Below are positions 12,801 through 22,262 of a stretch of 64,000 nucleotides of DNA, piece after piece (positions within the stretch are counted from its first letter, which is position 1; each line of letters starts with the position of its first letter). The notes beneath the pieces were generated by a model. That model saw only the letters and a list, made by a program, of their open reading frames with translations, did no database searches and was not told the DNA's origin. The DNA comes from Achatina immaculata (lineage: Eukaryota > Mollusca > Gastropoda > Stylommatophora > Achatinidae): NCBI GenBank assembly GCA_009760885.1, contig CM019709.1, forward strand, positions 32,267,906 to 32,331,905, in the 5' to 3' direction. Both the position numbers and the translations under genes were made by a program.

Positions 12801-13645
12801 ACTGCTACAGGTTTCTGGGCTACCAAAGTAGGTCAGAGTTTTTAAGCAAACAGATCTGTTCCCTGTCTCACCAAGACCATGTTAAGATAAGTGTGTTCTT
12901 AACACAGTTCTTCCCAGGAGAGTTGTACACTCAATGAATTTCCCCCTTTCCCCTTGATTTTGAGTCATAACCAATTTTATTGGAGTCAGAAACAATTTTT
13001 TATACAAATGTACTATTTATGAAGAAACTGGAGTTGCTGAAATATGGTATCTATGAAGGAGTCACAGGGGTAAAAAAAAAAAAAAACAGAAAAGAGCACC
13101 AACTACATGGTCCTAATTACTGTAAGTGATTTGTCCACACTTGACATTTGGACAAATGAGCCAACAGGAACACATGTGTCACGACTCACCATGTACAGAG
13201 AATGTTGCTTCCGCCTTTATAAATAAGCGTTATGTAAAACTGAAAATAAGCGTAACGATATATACACCAGGACAAATATATCTGACATTCTTTTGGAACC
13301 GGAAATTCTGGAGAATGAATAATTGGAAAAGCTGTATTTAGTTCCTTGACAATGTATGACTGTTCTGCTTTATTGCTGAAAATACGTATTATAAATTAAA
13401 CAACTACAGAACAGTAACTACTGATCTGCATTACTATTCATCGTCATCACTAGCAACTCTGCTATTTCCCAAGACGTCTGCCCGAAAGAACGAAAGTTTA
13501 TTTGACTTTATAAATGAACAATGTTTCACTACCACACATATCGTAGTTTGAATTATTTAATTAATGAATAACCAACCTGATAAACCTCATTCCATGTTTT
13601 ATTGGCGTCAAACTCCGCAAATTCTTTTTCTGTCTGAGAGGCCAT
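619..13645 (-). CDS. PTPN1: PTPN1/PTPN2-type non-receptor protein tyrosine phosphatase, 5' six coding exons (partial gene)
   Basis: Six exons join in phase to give the first 240 residues of a PTP1B/TC-PTP-like phosphatase, which removes phosphate from phosphotyrosine; relatives act on receptor kinases and JAKs from the ER face or nucleus. Seen in the translation: start [17 protein letters not shown] near residues 47-54, NDYINAS, a KCSQYWP motif, the WPD loop (D187) and the P-loop [12 protein letters not shown] with C221 and R227. Human PTP1B has D181, C215 and R221, a constant offset of six. The Q-loop and C-terminal tail would be in exons left of the window, so membrane anchoring cannot be judged. 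Exons are 13573-13645, 8547-8636, 6116-6213, 2670-2768, 1474-1623 and 619-828. PTPN1 versus PTPN2 cannot be decided; many invertebrates have one co-orthologue. Confidence 0.93.
961..1388. repeat. 30-bp minisatellite with 119-bp higher-order unit
   Basis: About 14 units of CATTCATGATTCTYTGCACC plus CTCTTGCACT. A four-unit block (30+30+30+29) is repeated from about 1130 to 1367. It lies in the PTP intron between exons 5 and 6. Long frames on both strands here are array artefacts. Confidence 0.95.
1474..1623 (-). CDS. PTPN1: PTP exon 5
   Basis: 150 nt after a polypyrimidine TTTTTTGCAG acceptor, with a GTGAGT donor. Encodes [20 protein letters not shown] and on to [10 protein letters not shown]; KCxQYWP is a PTP1B/TC-PTP signature. 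The GADYGYD stretch is longer than in vertebrates. Confidence 0.92.
1629..2660. other. PTP intron 4, no gene seen
   Basis: AT-rich intron with T-runs near 2278 and 2494, a poly-C/CA stretch near 2123, and an (AT)n at 1788. Nothing codes here. Confidence 0.6.
2670..2768 (-). CDS. PTPN1: PTP exon 4
   Basis: 99 nt after a TTTTCTAG acceptor, with a GTAAGA donor. Encodes [17 protein letters not shown] then [16 protein letters not shown], the conserved FWxMVWE/VMLNR block of classical PTP domains. Confidence 0.92.
3057..3675 (+). mobile_element. Non-LTR retrotransposon 3' fragment (family D)
   Basis: The translation with frameshifts ends [20 protein letters not shown], then [20 protein letters not shown] and [10 protein letters not shown], followed by a GATGATGATGATGA tail. 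This is the C-terminal end of a common animal LINE reverse-transcriptase ORF (WxGHxLRKP...GRPRxTWRR). The upstream RT part is broken by stops. Inserted in PTP intron 3. Confidence 0.8.
3915..4440 (+). mobile_element. Non-LTR retrotransposon 3' fragment (family A)
   Basis: Contains [20 protein letters not shown] and [24 protein letters not shown] tails shared with the copies at 11265, 26032, 47755, 61885 and 62599. Broken by a stop near 4037. Ends in a TGATAATGATGA tail. Confidence 0.85.
4735..4935 (+). repeat. Dispersed repeat S4, copy
   Basis: Shares the GCAAGCAGGCAGCC core and the flanking TTTGGCCAACCC-like segments with copies at 19255, 24340, 38355 and 38721. Ends in a C19-20 run at 4922. 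No coding evidence. Confidence 0.5.
5083..5270 (-). mobile_element. Non-LTR retrotransposon 3' fragment (family B)
   Basis: Reading the minus strand, it matches the 3' end of family B (about 9738, 16306, 35306, 44967), including the TTTCACATGG and AACAATGTYC blocks. Truncated and diverged. Confidence 0.65.
6116..6213 (-). CDS. PTPN1: PTP exon 3
   Basis: 98 nt between AG and GTAGGT. Completes the split Tyr codon and reads [19 protein letters not shown] then [14 protein letters not shown], with the diagnostic NDYINAS motif. Ends in phase 0. Confidence 0.92.
6433..6860 (+). mobile_element. Diverged family A-like LINE 3' fragment
   Basis: [18 protein letters not shown] and [23 protein letters not shown] readings parallel the family A end ([11 protein letters not shown]...[13 protein letters not shown]). 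Many frameshifts. Located in PTP intron 2. Confidence 0.6.
7325..7445 (-). mobile_element. LINE tail fragment
   Basis: The CCATTAAGGCTCAYTGCTG and CTCCAGTTGGTGACA blocks are shared with 42400-42560. Probably the 3' end of an old retrotransposon. Confidence 0.45.
7502..8269. repeat. 59-bp minisatellite, about 13 copies
   Basis: The unit contains CATAAACATTCCAAGAAATC and ends GGCTACCTGCTCC. Units are nearly identical, with variation such as AGCTACAGTC versus AGCGACAGTC. It lies within PTP intron 2, about 280 bp from exon 2. Confidence 0.97.
8547..8636 (-). CDS. PTPN1: PTP exon 2
   Basis: Follows a TCAG acceptor and ends at a consensus GTAAGT donor. Encodes [19 protein letters not shown] then [11 protein letters not shown], the phosphotyrosine-recognition segment (Tyr equivalent to PTP1B Y46). 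It ends with one base of the next codon. An overlapping open frame on the same strand is a shadow. Confidence 0.88.
8730..9030 (+). mobile_element. Probable decayed LINE 3' end
   Basis: [20 protein letters not shown] followed by a basic stretch resembles the RKLxYFGHxxR...LEExxxxGxMPGxR tail of non-LTR ORFs. Frame is lost after about 90 residues. Confidence 0.5.
9392..9425. repeat. (CT)n microsatellite
   Basis: CTCTCTCTCT run in PTP intron 1, followed by a CA-rich stretch. Confidence 0.9.
9738..10330 (-). mobile_element. LINE family B 3' fragment (minus copy)
   Basis: The minus strand begins near a TCTCAGCAGCTATATAGACC block and ends at ATCCTTCCCGTGCTGTTAAA. It encodes pieces such as [15 protein letters not shown]. 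It pairs in inverted orientation with the copy at 10640-11258. Confidence 0.85.
10640..11258 (+). mobile_element. LINE family B 3' fragment (plus copy)
   Basis: Readable pieces include [20 protein letters not shown] and [20 protein letters not shown], then [11 protein letters not shown]. It ends TTTAGCAGCATGGGAAGGAT. Internal deletion and frameshifts are present. Confidence 0.85.
11265..11845 (-). mobile_element. LINE family A 3' fragment
   Basis: Begins on the plus side with an ATCATTATCATCATCATC tail and GGTGCCGTGCTGACTGGCGT. The minus strand reads [20 protein letters not shown] and [20 protein letters not shown]. It abuts the end of the family B copy. Confidence 0.88.
11860..13560. other. 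PTP intron 1 sequence, mostly unassigned
   Basis: About 12270-12715 is a GC-richer block with short open frames and faint resemblance to dispersed repeat S4. It has no recognisable protein domain. The rest is AT-rich with an A-run at 13073. No gene is supported. Confidence 0.4.
13573..13645 (-). CDS. PTPN1: PTP exon 1 (start codon)
   Basis: Encodes [18 protein letters not shown] then NEVYQV plus one base, matching the short N-terminal helix exon of PTP1B/TC-PTP. The ATG is at 13645-13643. Two donors are possible: after the CAG codon (13577) or four bases later (intron GTTATT). Only the second is in phase with the sole good exon 2 acceptor, and it restores the PTP1B spacing between YQ and SD, so it is chosen. 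Confidence 0.8.
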
Positions 13646-13739
13646 GCTGGTGTTACTCTTGGCGGAATTAGAAACTTGACATTGTTTTCCCTCCGTTATT
13701 AATTGAGGAATTCCTGTGTGGCTTCCCTTTTCTCCTCGA

Positions 13740-13800
13740 CCAGACGATCAAAACTGGGCCCCACTTCCGGCATGCTCAGCCAATGGGGGACTGAACGACA
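13740..13800 (-). promoter_or_regulatory. Candidate PTP promoter elements (ETS site and CCAAT box)
   Basis: About 115-140 bp upstream of the ATG there is a consensus ETS/GABP site (CACTTCCGG on plus, 13762-13770) and a CCAAT box (13780-13784), in locally GC-richer sequence. Both are common in housekeeping promoters. No TATA box was noticed. Confidence 0.4.
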
Positions 13801-14339
13801 ATGAAAAGCCAAGTGCTTTCTACGTTATCTTTTCATCGCTAGCCGGGAAGAAAATAAAGCCAGTGTACGTTTACATTCGGTTGATGACAAGTTTCAGAAT
13901 AACTCCAAGTCAGGAAAGGGGAGGGCAATGCAACCAGCTTTTTTTTTTTTTACGACATGAAGTGCTAACAAATAAGAGGTTGTCCCTAACACGTTTATAT
14001 ATAACTGTGACACATTAGCAAATATAACTATGTGCTTGTGACATGTGAAAAATAAATATCTGAGACTGAAACTGGAAGCAAGCCAGTTGTGATTTTCGAG
14101 GATAAAGCAACCTATGCTCATAAGGTGGACAGAAGTGTATCTGCAGCGTTGTTTTTACTGTGGATTTTTTTTTCGGTTTTTGCCGAAATATTGGATTGTT
14201 GCATGTTCTTAATTCATACATACTCATATTACTTTCTGGTACTCTTCTCATTGCCCGCTTTCTTCAGTCTTTTCTGTGTGTGTGTAAAACTAAACCATAT
14301 ACGTCTGTCTATATTATTAATAGAATAAAGTAACCATAT

Positions 14340-14400
14340 TTTTCGCAAACCAAAGCGGGACCCCCCCCCCCCCCCAAAAAAAAGGCAGAACTTGCTCTTT
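14340..14400. repeat. C-run and CAAAGCGGGAC motif
   Basis: CAAAGCGGGAC, followed by a C15-16/A8 run, recurs in direct orientation near 15550, suggesting that the two ends belong to one older element. Confidence 0.3.
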
Positions 14401-14605
14401 AACCTTTGTTGTCTATGCCAAACTCAAACTGCAGATTGTTTGCTCGTTTCAGCAATTTTTTACATCCATAGTCATTGTTTTGTTTATGTCGATTACTCTT
14501 GAGATGTTCTGTGACATCGGATCTGCCACCGTGCGAAACTGAAAATTCAAATTTCCAAGCGCCACATCTATCATGGGAGTCATTGTCGGTTGTCGCCTTC
14601 TCCAT
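14399..14605 (-). pseudogene. BED-like zinc-finger fragment, probably transposon-derived
   Basis: A 68-residue frame, starting with M, contains CGAWKFEFSVSHGGRSDVTE then HLKSNRHK. The FSxSHGGRSDVxxHxxSxxH pattern is typical of zinc fingers at the N-terminus of hAT-like transposase relatives. The first Cys pair is damaged (C then W/K instead of C-x2-C) and no transposase catalytic core is visible nearby. A family B/C-type LINE insertion lies upstream at 15041-15480. A host gene fragment is possible but less likely. Confidence 0.4.
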
Positions 14606-15040
14606 TAAGGGAAAATCACTTTTTTAATTGTTGATTCAGTTTACACGCTGGCTTAGGCATCGTCGGGGGAATAGGCGAAATTTTCATTAGCCTGCCACGT
14701 AATGTTCAGTTGGTAAATCAGTACAAGAAATAAAATGAAACACAGAATAACGCTCATGTAATGCGCCTTGCTTAATAAGTACAGTGCTACTAATTAACGT
14801 GGCACAAAATCCAAACCGCCCTCTCAGTCGTACATTTAGCGCCCACAAACTTTTCCACTAACTCCGATTGGTTAATTTAGTCACGATGAAGATAACTATA
14901 ATCTGATTGGTTCAACGTTTCTAGAATAAGTGAAGATCACTTTCTAATGCAACCAATTAATATGCACCACAAATTTCTGTCAAGTTAAAACTAGATTAAT
15001 AAATACTTCTGATAAATTAGGTAACGTGGCGCCATTTCAA

Positions 15041-15480
15041 GATTTTTAAGGGCATGCATCTTTCCCATCGCAACATATACCTGTGAGACCTGGACACTTA
15101 ACAAAACACATAAATGCATTTGAATGTAAATGCTACAGAAGAGTTCTCCAAATATCGTGGACACAAAAAAGAACAAATATATCTATACTACAAGAGCTTA
15201 ATATTGAAGAAGGCTGGCTAGTCAAGAGGATTAAAGAGAGAAAATTTAAATATTATGGACACATTAAACGTCATGATAATTTAGAGAAGACCGTATTGGA
15301 AGGATACATAATGGGGAAAAGAAAGAGAGAAAGACCAAAACGAAGATGGTTGCAAGACATCGTTGACGATCTGCAAATGGATGCAGCAGCAGCAGGTCAT
15401 CTTGCTCACAACCGAGAGGCCTACAGTAGTGCTGTTTGGGAGGCAAAGTTCCGCAAGGGACAAGCAAATGAATGAATGAA
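15041..15480 (+). mobile_element. 5'-truncated LINE insertion (family C) with 14-bp target duplication
   Basis: Encodes about 130 residues of an RT C-terminus: CYRRVLQISWTQKRTN, IKERKFKYYGHIKRHDNLEK, GKRKRERPKRRWLQDIVDDL and AVWEAKFRKGQANE, ending in an (AATG)n tail. TGGCGCCATTTCAA flanks it at 15027-15040 and 15481-15494. The intact frame from 15083 suggests moderate age. Confidence 0.93.
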
Positions 15481-15931
15481 TGGCGCCATTTCAAAATTAA
15501 TGGATTTTTGTTCGTTTACTGATTTTATTACAATTAAAATTTAGCAGGCTCAAAGCGGGACATTTGTATGTCCCGTCAAGACTTTCGGCGAAGGCGGGGA
15601 CACTCATCTAAAAAATTCGGGACTCTCACCTTATACTAGAACCAGTTATACCGCAGCCGTCATTTCTTTTATCTTTCGTTATATGTTCAGAATGGTCACA
15701 AGCAGTAACTATCAAACGACGCAGTTATTAAAGAAAGTTTGGTACACAAATGCCAGAAGGAAGCAAAAAGCCTTCACAAACGAATATCATGCTGCAGGGC
15801 TAGGCACACCTTATTGCACTTTACTCATAACTGTGAAATGAGAAATCATGTGCAGGTCAGTCTCAAGATTAAAGAACTTGCCACCGTGGATGTTCTGGAA
15901 TTTCTCTGTTGCTTCACACACACACGTACAT

Positions 15932-16305
15932 CCAGGTTAGTGCCAGGCTATTTTATGCCCTGGACAAGATTTAATGTCAGGCTATTTTATGCCCTGGACA
16001 AGATTTAATGTCAGGCTATTTTATGCCCTGGACAATATTTAATGGCAGGCTATGTTATGCCCTGGACAAAATTTAATGGCAGGCTATTTTGTGCCCTGGA
16101 CAAGATTTAATGGCAGGCTATTTTGTGCCCTGGACAAGATTTAATGCCAGGCTATTTTATTCCCTGGACAATATTTAATGGCAGGCTATGTTATGCCCTG
16201 GACAAAATTTAATGGCAGGCTATTTTGTGCCCTGGACAAGAATTAATGTCAGGCTGTTTTATGTCCTGGACAAGATTTAATGCCAGGCTATTTTATGCTA
16301 TTTTT
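15932..16305. repeat. 34-bp minisatellite, first segment
   Basis: About 11 units of CAGGCTATTTTATGCCCTGG plus ACAAGATTTAATGC. Continuous in sequence with the larger segment after the LINE insertion. Confidence 0.97.
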
Positions 16306-16548
16306 TTGTTGGTCACTTGATGAGAAGAAATGATCAGAGAATCCCAAAACAAGCTATCAAGTGGAACACAACAGGCCGAAGAAAAAGGGGCAGACCGCGT
16401 GAAACTCTGAAGAGGACATTATTAAGAGAGGCCAAGTTAACAGGCATAAAATCCTTTGTTGAGGTTGAAAGACTCGCCGAAGACAGGAAAAATTGGCGAA
16501 CTACTTTGCGAGCCCTATGTGACATCTAACGGCACGGGAAGGATATAA
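16306..16548 (+). mobile_element. LINE family B 3' fragment inserted in the 34-bp array
   Basis: Encodes [40 protein letters not shown] and WRTTLRALCDI, then ends TAACGGCACGGGAAGGATAT. It splits the minisatellite, so it inserted after the array existed. Confidence 0.92.
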
Positions 16549-18506
16549 GATAAGATATTTTATGCCCAGGACAACATTTAATGCCAGGTTATTTTATGCC
16601 CTGGACAAGATTTAATGCTAGGCTATTTTATGCCCTGGACAAGCATTAATGCCAGGCTATTTTATGCCCTGGACAAGATTTAATGCCAGGCTATTTTATG
16701 CCCTGGACAAGCTTTAATGCCAGATTATTTCGTGCCCTGGAAAAGATTTAATATCAGGCTATTTCGTGCCCTGGACAAGATTTAATACCAGGCTATTTTA
16801 TGCCCTGGACAAGATTTAATGCCAGATTATTTCGTACCCTGGAAAAGATTTATTACAAGTCTATTTTATGCCCTTGACAAGATTTAATGCCAGGCTATGT
16901 TATTCCCTGGACAAGCTTTAATGCCAAGCTATTTTATGCCCTGGACAAGATTTAATGCCGATTATTTCATGCCATGAACAAGACTTAATGCCAGGCTATT
17001 TTATGCCCTGGACAAAGTTTAATACCTGGGTATTTTATGCACTGGACAAGATTTAATACAAGGCTATTTTGTGCCGTGGACAAGATTTAATGCCCGGCTA
17101 TTTCGTGCCATTGACAAGATTTAATGCCAGGCTATTTCGTGCCCTGGAGAAGATTTAATGTCAGGCTATTTTGTGCCCTGGACAAGATTTAATACCAGGC
17201 ATTTTTGTGCACTGGACAAGATTTAATATCAGGCTATTTTGTGCCCTGGACAAGATTTAATACCAGGCTATTTTGTGCACTGGACAAGATTTAATGCCAA
17301 GCTATTTTATGCCCTTGAAAGATTTAATGCCAGATTATTTCATGTCATGGACGAGATTTAATGTTAGGTTATTTTATGCCCTGGGCAAGATTTAATATCA
17401 GGCTTTTCATGCCCTGGACAAGATTTAATACCAGGCTATTTTATGCCCTGGACAAGATTTAATGCCAGGCTATTTTATGCCCTGGACAAGATTTAATGCC
17501 CGATTATTTCATGCCCTGGACAAGATTTAATGCCAGATTATTTCATGCCCTGGAAAAGATTTAATACCAGGCTATTTCATGCCCTGGACAAGATTTAATA
17601 CCAGGCTATTTTATGCCCTGGACAAGATTTAATGCTAGATTATTTCATGCCCTGGACAAGATTTAATACCAGGCTATTTTATGCCCTGGACAAGATTTAA
17701 TGCTAGATTATTTCATGCTCTGGACAAGATTTAATGCCAGATTATTTCATGCCATGAACAAGATTTAATGTTAGATTATTTCATGCCCTGGACAAGATTT
17801 AATGCCAATTATTTCGTGCCATGGACAAGATTTAATGCCAGATTATTTCATGCCCTGGACAAGATTTAATGCCAGGCTATTTTGTGCCCTGGACAAGATT
17901 TAATGCCAAACTATTTTGTGCCCTGGACAAGATTTATTGCCAGGCTATTTTGTGCCCTGGACAAGATTTAAATCCAGATTATTTCATGCACTGGGCAAGA
18001 TTCAATACCAGAGTGTTTTGTGCCCTGGACAAGATTTATTGCCAGGCTATTTTGTGCCCTGGACAAGATTTAATACCAGGCTATTTTATGCCCTGGACAA
18101 GATCTAATGCCAGATTATTTCATGCCTGGACAAGATTTAATACCAGGCTATTTTATGCCCTGGACAAGATTTAATGCTAGATTATTTCATGCTCTGGACA
18201 AGATTTAATGCCAGATTATTTCATGCCATGAACAAGATTTAATGTTAGATTATTTCATGCCCTGGACAAGATTTAATGCCAATTATTTCGTGCCATGGAC
18301 AAGATTTAATGCCAGATTATTTCATGCCCTGGACAAGATTTAATGCCAAGCTATTTTGTGCCCTGGACAAGATTTATTGCCAGGCTATTTTGTGCCCTGG
18401 ACAAGATTTAATGCCAGCTATTTTGTGCCCTGGACAAGATTTAAATCCAGATTATTTCATGCCCTGGGCAAGATTCAATACCAGAGTGTTTTGTGCCCTG
18501 GACAAA
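16549..18506. repeat. 34-bp minisatellite, main segment (about 57 units)
   Basis: Same unit as 15932-16305, with diverged variants (GATTATTTCATGCC). A block of about 14 units (17701 to about 18030) recurs 474 bp later (18175 to about 18500), including shared unusual units, so it has been segmentally duplicated. Confidence 0.97.
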
Positions 18507-18737
18507 TTGTCCAACTGACCAGCTTTTTCATTTCCCCTGACACCTGCATAGCCTGGTACAAAAATGGAGTTCAGTCGATGGATCTGTGATATCTGCAGCG
18601 ATTCAGGCCACTGATGCCTTAGAGATCCTCTCTAACTGATCGATCAGCACACAGCAACAGCAGTAATAGAAGTTCCTAGAATATCTATTTCTATCACCTT
18701 CCAATTAAAATTTCTGCTAGAAGCTTTGTACATTCCA

Positions 18738-19079
18738 CCTCAACATCTTATCCTTACACCAGTTGGCCAGCCAAATCTCAACCCCTTATCCTCACACCAG
18801 TTGGCCAGCCAAATCTCAACCCCTTATCCTCACACCAGTTGGCCAGCCAAATCTCAACCCCTTATCCTTACACCAGTTGCCCAGCCAAATCTCAACCTCT
18901 TATCCTCACACCAGTTGGCCAGCCAAATCTCAACCTCTTATCCTCACACCAGTTGGCCAGCCAAATCTCAACCCCTTATCCTAACACCAGTTGGCCAGCC
19001 AAATCTCAACCTCTTATCCTCACACCAGTTGGCCAGCCAAATCTCAACCCCTTATCCTTACACCAGTTGGCCAGCAAAC
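18738..19079. repeat. 38-bp minisatellite, 9 copies
   Basis: The unit contains CTTATCCTCACACCAGTTGG and CCAGCCAAATCTCAACCC. The open frames over it are array artefacts. Confidence 0.97.
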
Positions 19080-19254
19080 AGGCAAGCCAGATAATGAATG
19101 CTTGAACAAATGCTTCCATGTTTTTTTTCCTTCATTTTTATTCCAAAAACAATGTTATCATCTTACAAACCATGAAATTGCATGAAATGATTCATAATAC
19201 ATTTGTTATGTCTAACACATATAATAAGCCAGCAGGCAAGTGCAGACTTACACC

Positions 19255-19850
19255 TACATTATGTCTTGAAGCTGCACACTTTGCTGCTCTTCTTCGTCTT
19301 CCTGGAACTGCAAGCCATTGTTCACTGTAGCCAGGCCAGTGGAGGCACAGCATTGTGTCAACTTGGAGGAGGGTCTGGAGACACAGCATTGTGTCAGCTT
19401 GGAGGAGGGTCTGGAGGCACAGCATTGTGTCAGCTTGGAGGAGGGTCTGGAGGCACAGCATTGTGTCAGCTTGGAGGAGGGTCTGGAGACACAGCATTGT
19501 GTCAGCTTGGAGGAGGGTCTGGAGACACAGCATTGTGTCAGCTTGGAGGAGGGTCTGGAGGCACAGCATTGTGTCAGCTTGGAAGTGGGTCATGGTAGCT
19601 ATTTTTTTCCAGTCTCTGAGTGAAGCTAAAGCAGGAGATGTGCAATACTTCTTCAGCAGGCTCCATCACCACAGACACTATGGCAACCACTTCCCCATTA
19701 GCCAGGCTTGGCCTGTTACCGGAGGGTGCAAGTGCAGAGGAGGAACAGGGTCTTGGTCAGCTATGGTTCACCAATCCTGGCACTAGAATGTCAGCTATGG
19801 GTTTGCAGACTTACCAAATCAGACAGTGTCTTCACCCCTTGAAGAAGAGC
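19255..19850 (+). repeat. Dispersed repeat S4 with an internal 36-bp array
   Basis: Both flanks match the copies at 38355-39035 (for example GAACTGCAAG upstream; AGCAGG...GTGCAATA and CAGACAGTGTCTTCACC downstream). The interior is expanded by seven 36-bp units. Confidence 0.7.
19335..19594. repeat. 36-bp minisatellite, 7 copies
   Basis: The unit is CTTGGAGGAGGGTCTGGAGG plus CACAGCATTGTGTCAG. Because 36 is divisible by three, frames stay open on both strands; no protein is inferred. Confidence 0.97.
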
Positions 19851-20520
19851 ACATACTTGTACATCCAGGGACAAACATACAAAAAACATAAATTACATTA
19901 TTAATTATGAAATTATGTACATCACCTTAGCAACATACTATGTAATACAAATATCACTGAGGACAACAGAGCTGATTTTTTTATACTGAGGCTTGTCTGA
20001 CAAATGCAAAAAAAAAAACAAAACTTATACATAAAAAGAAGATAATATTCACTGGACATGTAACGTGAAGGACATAACTTGGAAAACATTACAGTACAAC
20101 ACATCCTCCAGACATGTCAGCTACTCAACCCACCCAGACAATGGACTTGGTCAGACCTCACACCCCCCCCCCCCCAACTTCAGGAGAAGTTCTACAGCAA
20201 CATGGAGAATCAAAGTGCCACATTTATGAGACTGATGTTCAAGTGAATGACAAAGATGAATTAGATAACAAAATAAAAATCAAGATAATGGGGACAAAAA
20301 GACAGACGAAAGGCAAGGGAGAAGATAATGGACAATATGATATGATGGCATGATAAAAAAAAAATGGACAGAATTTATGAATTTATGTAAAGATAAAGAT
20401 CAGCAAAGAAGCTCCTACACATCAGCACGGCATCCAGCAGTGATAAGAGTGAAGGTCATATGCTATGACTGCTTTTTTTTTTCAACTCAGGGACCCGCAC
20501 TCTCTCTCTCTCTCTCTCTG
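19851..20520. other. Intergenic stretch without gene
   Basis: AT-rich sequence, a C14 run at 20163 and a (CT)n at 20502. Nothing coding is seen. Confidence 0.5.
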
Positions 20521-20790
20521 AACCTTAAGTGCCCAGGGCACATGGGGCTTCCACAAGGGTTTTCCACAAATGTCTATCCTTTGCCTTTTCTTCTGCTCTT
20601 GTACAGGTGAGCCCTCTATTGCTCAACATACTCTCTGTTGTTCTTCTCCATGTCTCTTTTGGTCTACCCTTACTTCTGTTCCCCAGTGGTGTCCATCTTA
20701 GTGCTATTTTTGGTAGTGAGTTGTCAGTTATTAGGAGCACATGTCCCAACTGTAATTTTAAAAAGAAAAGGGTATCTGGCTGCACTTTTG
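20521..20790 (-). mobile_element. LINE 3' fragment
   Basis: The minus strand reads LGHVLLITDNSLPKIALRWT, NRSKGRPKETWRRTTESML and DRHLWKTLVEAPCALGT, the typical C-terminus of an animal non-LTR RT ORF (GRPKxTWRR...DRxxWR). Confidence 0.8.
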
Positions 20791-21189
20791 CTAACTACTT
20801 GTTAATTCTATTCTACCTATTTCCCCTCTTCTCCCTTTTAATATGATCATTTATGTACAAAACCACAAATCACCATGTTCCCTCCGGTAACACGTACATA
20901 TTTCATTTACACATATGAAAGACAAACTAGGCTAGGTTGATTTTGCCATATGAAAGAGAAAAATAGAGCGAGAAATGAACTAAGATAAAAAAAAAAAAAA
21001 ACTGTCAATCTAAACACGGAAACAGAGATTATTGTACAATGATGGCACACTGTCATCGAAGTTAGCAACTCATGGCTGTGAAGTTTCTCCTCTGTTTTCT
21101 TATTCATGATACCAGAGGTTATGAAATTAAAGATGACTGTGGTGAGAGTGGTGGTATGGTTATTGGGGCTAGCAAATCAAATGGCTAAA

Positions 21190-22262
21190 ACTATCCTAAT
21201 TCTTTGTGGCTACACTTTAGCCTGGCCAGCAGTGTAGCTTTGAATCTCCTGTTATGTCACTGTCCCTGTAAAAACTTATACTACCTCTTTATGGCTACAC
21301 TTCAACATGCCTACCAGTGTTGGGGTTGTCGCTGTCCTTATAAAACCCTATCCTACCTCTTTATGGCTACAGTTTAACCTAGCTAACAGTGCAGGACTTG
21401 TCACTGTCCCTGTAAGACCCTATCCTATCTATTTATGGCTACAGTTTAACCTAGCTAACAGTGCAGGGCTTGTCACTGTCCCTGTAAGACCCTATCCTAT
21501 CTATTTATGGCTACAGTTTAACCTAGCTAACAGTGCAGGGCTTGTCACTGTCCCTGTAAGACCCTATCCTATCTATTTATGGCTACAGTTTAACCTAGCT
21601 AACAGTGCAGGACTTGTCACTGTCCCTGTAAGACCCTATCCTATCTATTTATGGCTACAGTTTAACCTAGCTAACAGTGCAGGACTTGTCACTGTCCCTG
21701 TAAGACCCTATCCTATCTATTTATGGCTACAGTTTAACCTAGCTAACAGTGCAGGACTTGTCACTGTCCCTGTAAGACCCTATCCTATCTATTTATGGCT
21801 ACAGTTTAACCTAGCTAACAGTGCAGGACTTGTCACTGTCCCTGTAAGACCCTATCCTATCTATTTATGGCTACAGTTTAACCTAGCTAACAGTGCAGGA
21901 CTTGTCACTGTCCCTGTAAGACCCTATCCTATCTATTTATGGCTACAGTTCAACCTAGCTAACAGTGCAGGGCTTGTCACTGTCCCTGTAAGACCCTATC
22001 CTATCTATTTATGGCTACAGTTTAACCTAGCTAACAGTGCAGGACTTGTCACTGTCCCTGTAAGACCCTATCCTATCTATTTATGGCTACAGTTTAACCT
22101 AGCTAACAGTGCAGGGCTTGTCACTGTCCCTGTAAGACCCTATCCTATCTATTTATGGCTACAGTTTAACCTAGCTAACAGTGCAGGACTTGTCACTGTC
22201 TCTGTAAGACCCTATTTCACCTCTCTGTGGCTACACTCCTGCCTGGCTAACACTGTAGGGCC
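21190..22262. repeat. 72-bp minisatellite, about 12 near-identical copies plus diverged edges
   Basis: The unit includes CCTATCCTATCTATTTATGG and AACCTAGCTAACAGTGCAGG. Units differ mainly at one A/G (CAGGACTT/CAGGGCTT). It lies about 200 bp beyond the LARS2 stop, on its 3' side. A 336-codon frame on plus is a 24-residue repeat with no support as a protein. Confidence 0.97.

Noticed and set aside
18726..19786. Overlapping frames of 60-143 codons, glycine/leucine or proline-rich repeats
   Set aside because: They read across the 38- and 36-bp arrays in several frames at once, so no one frame is favoured.
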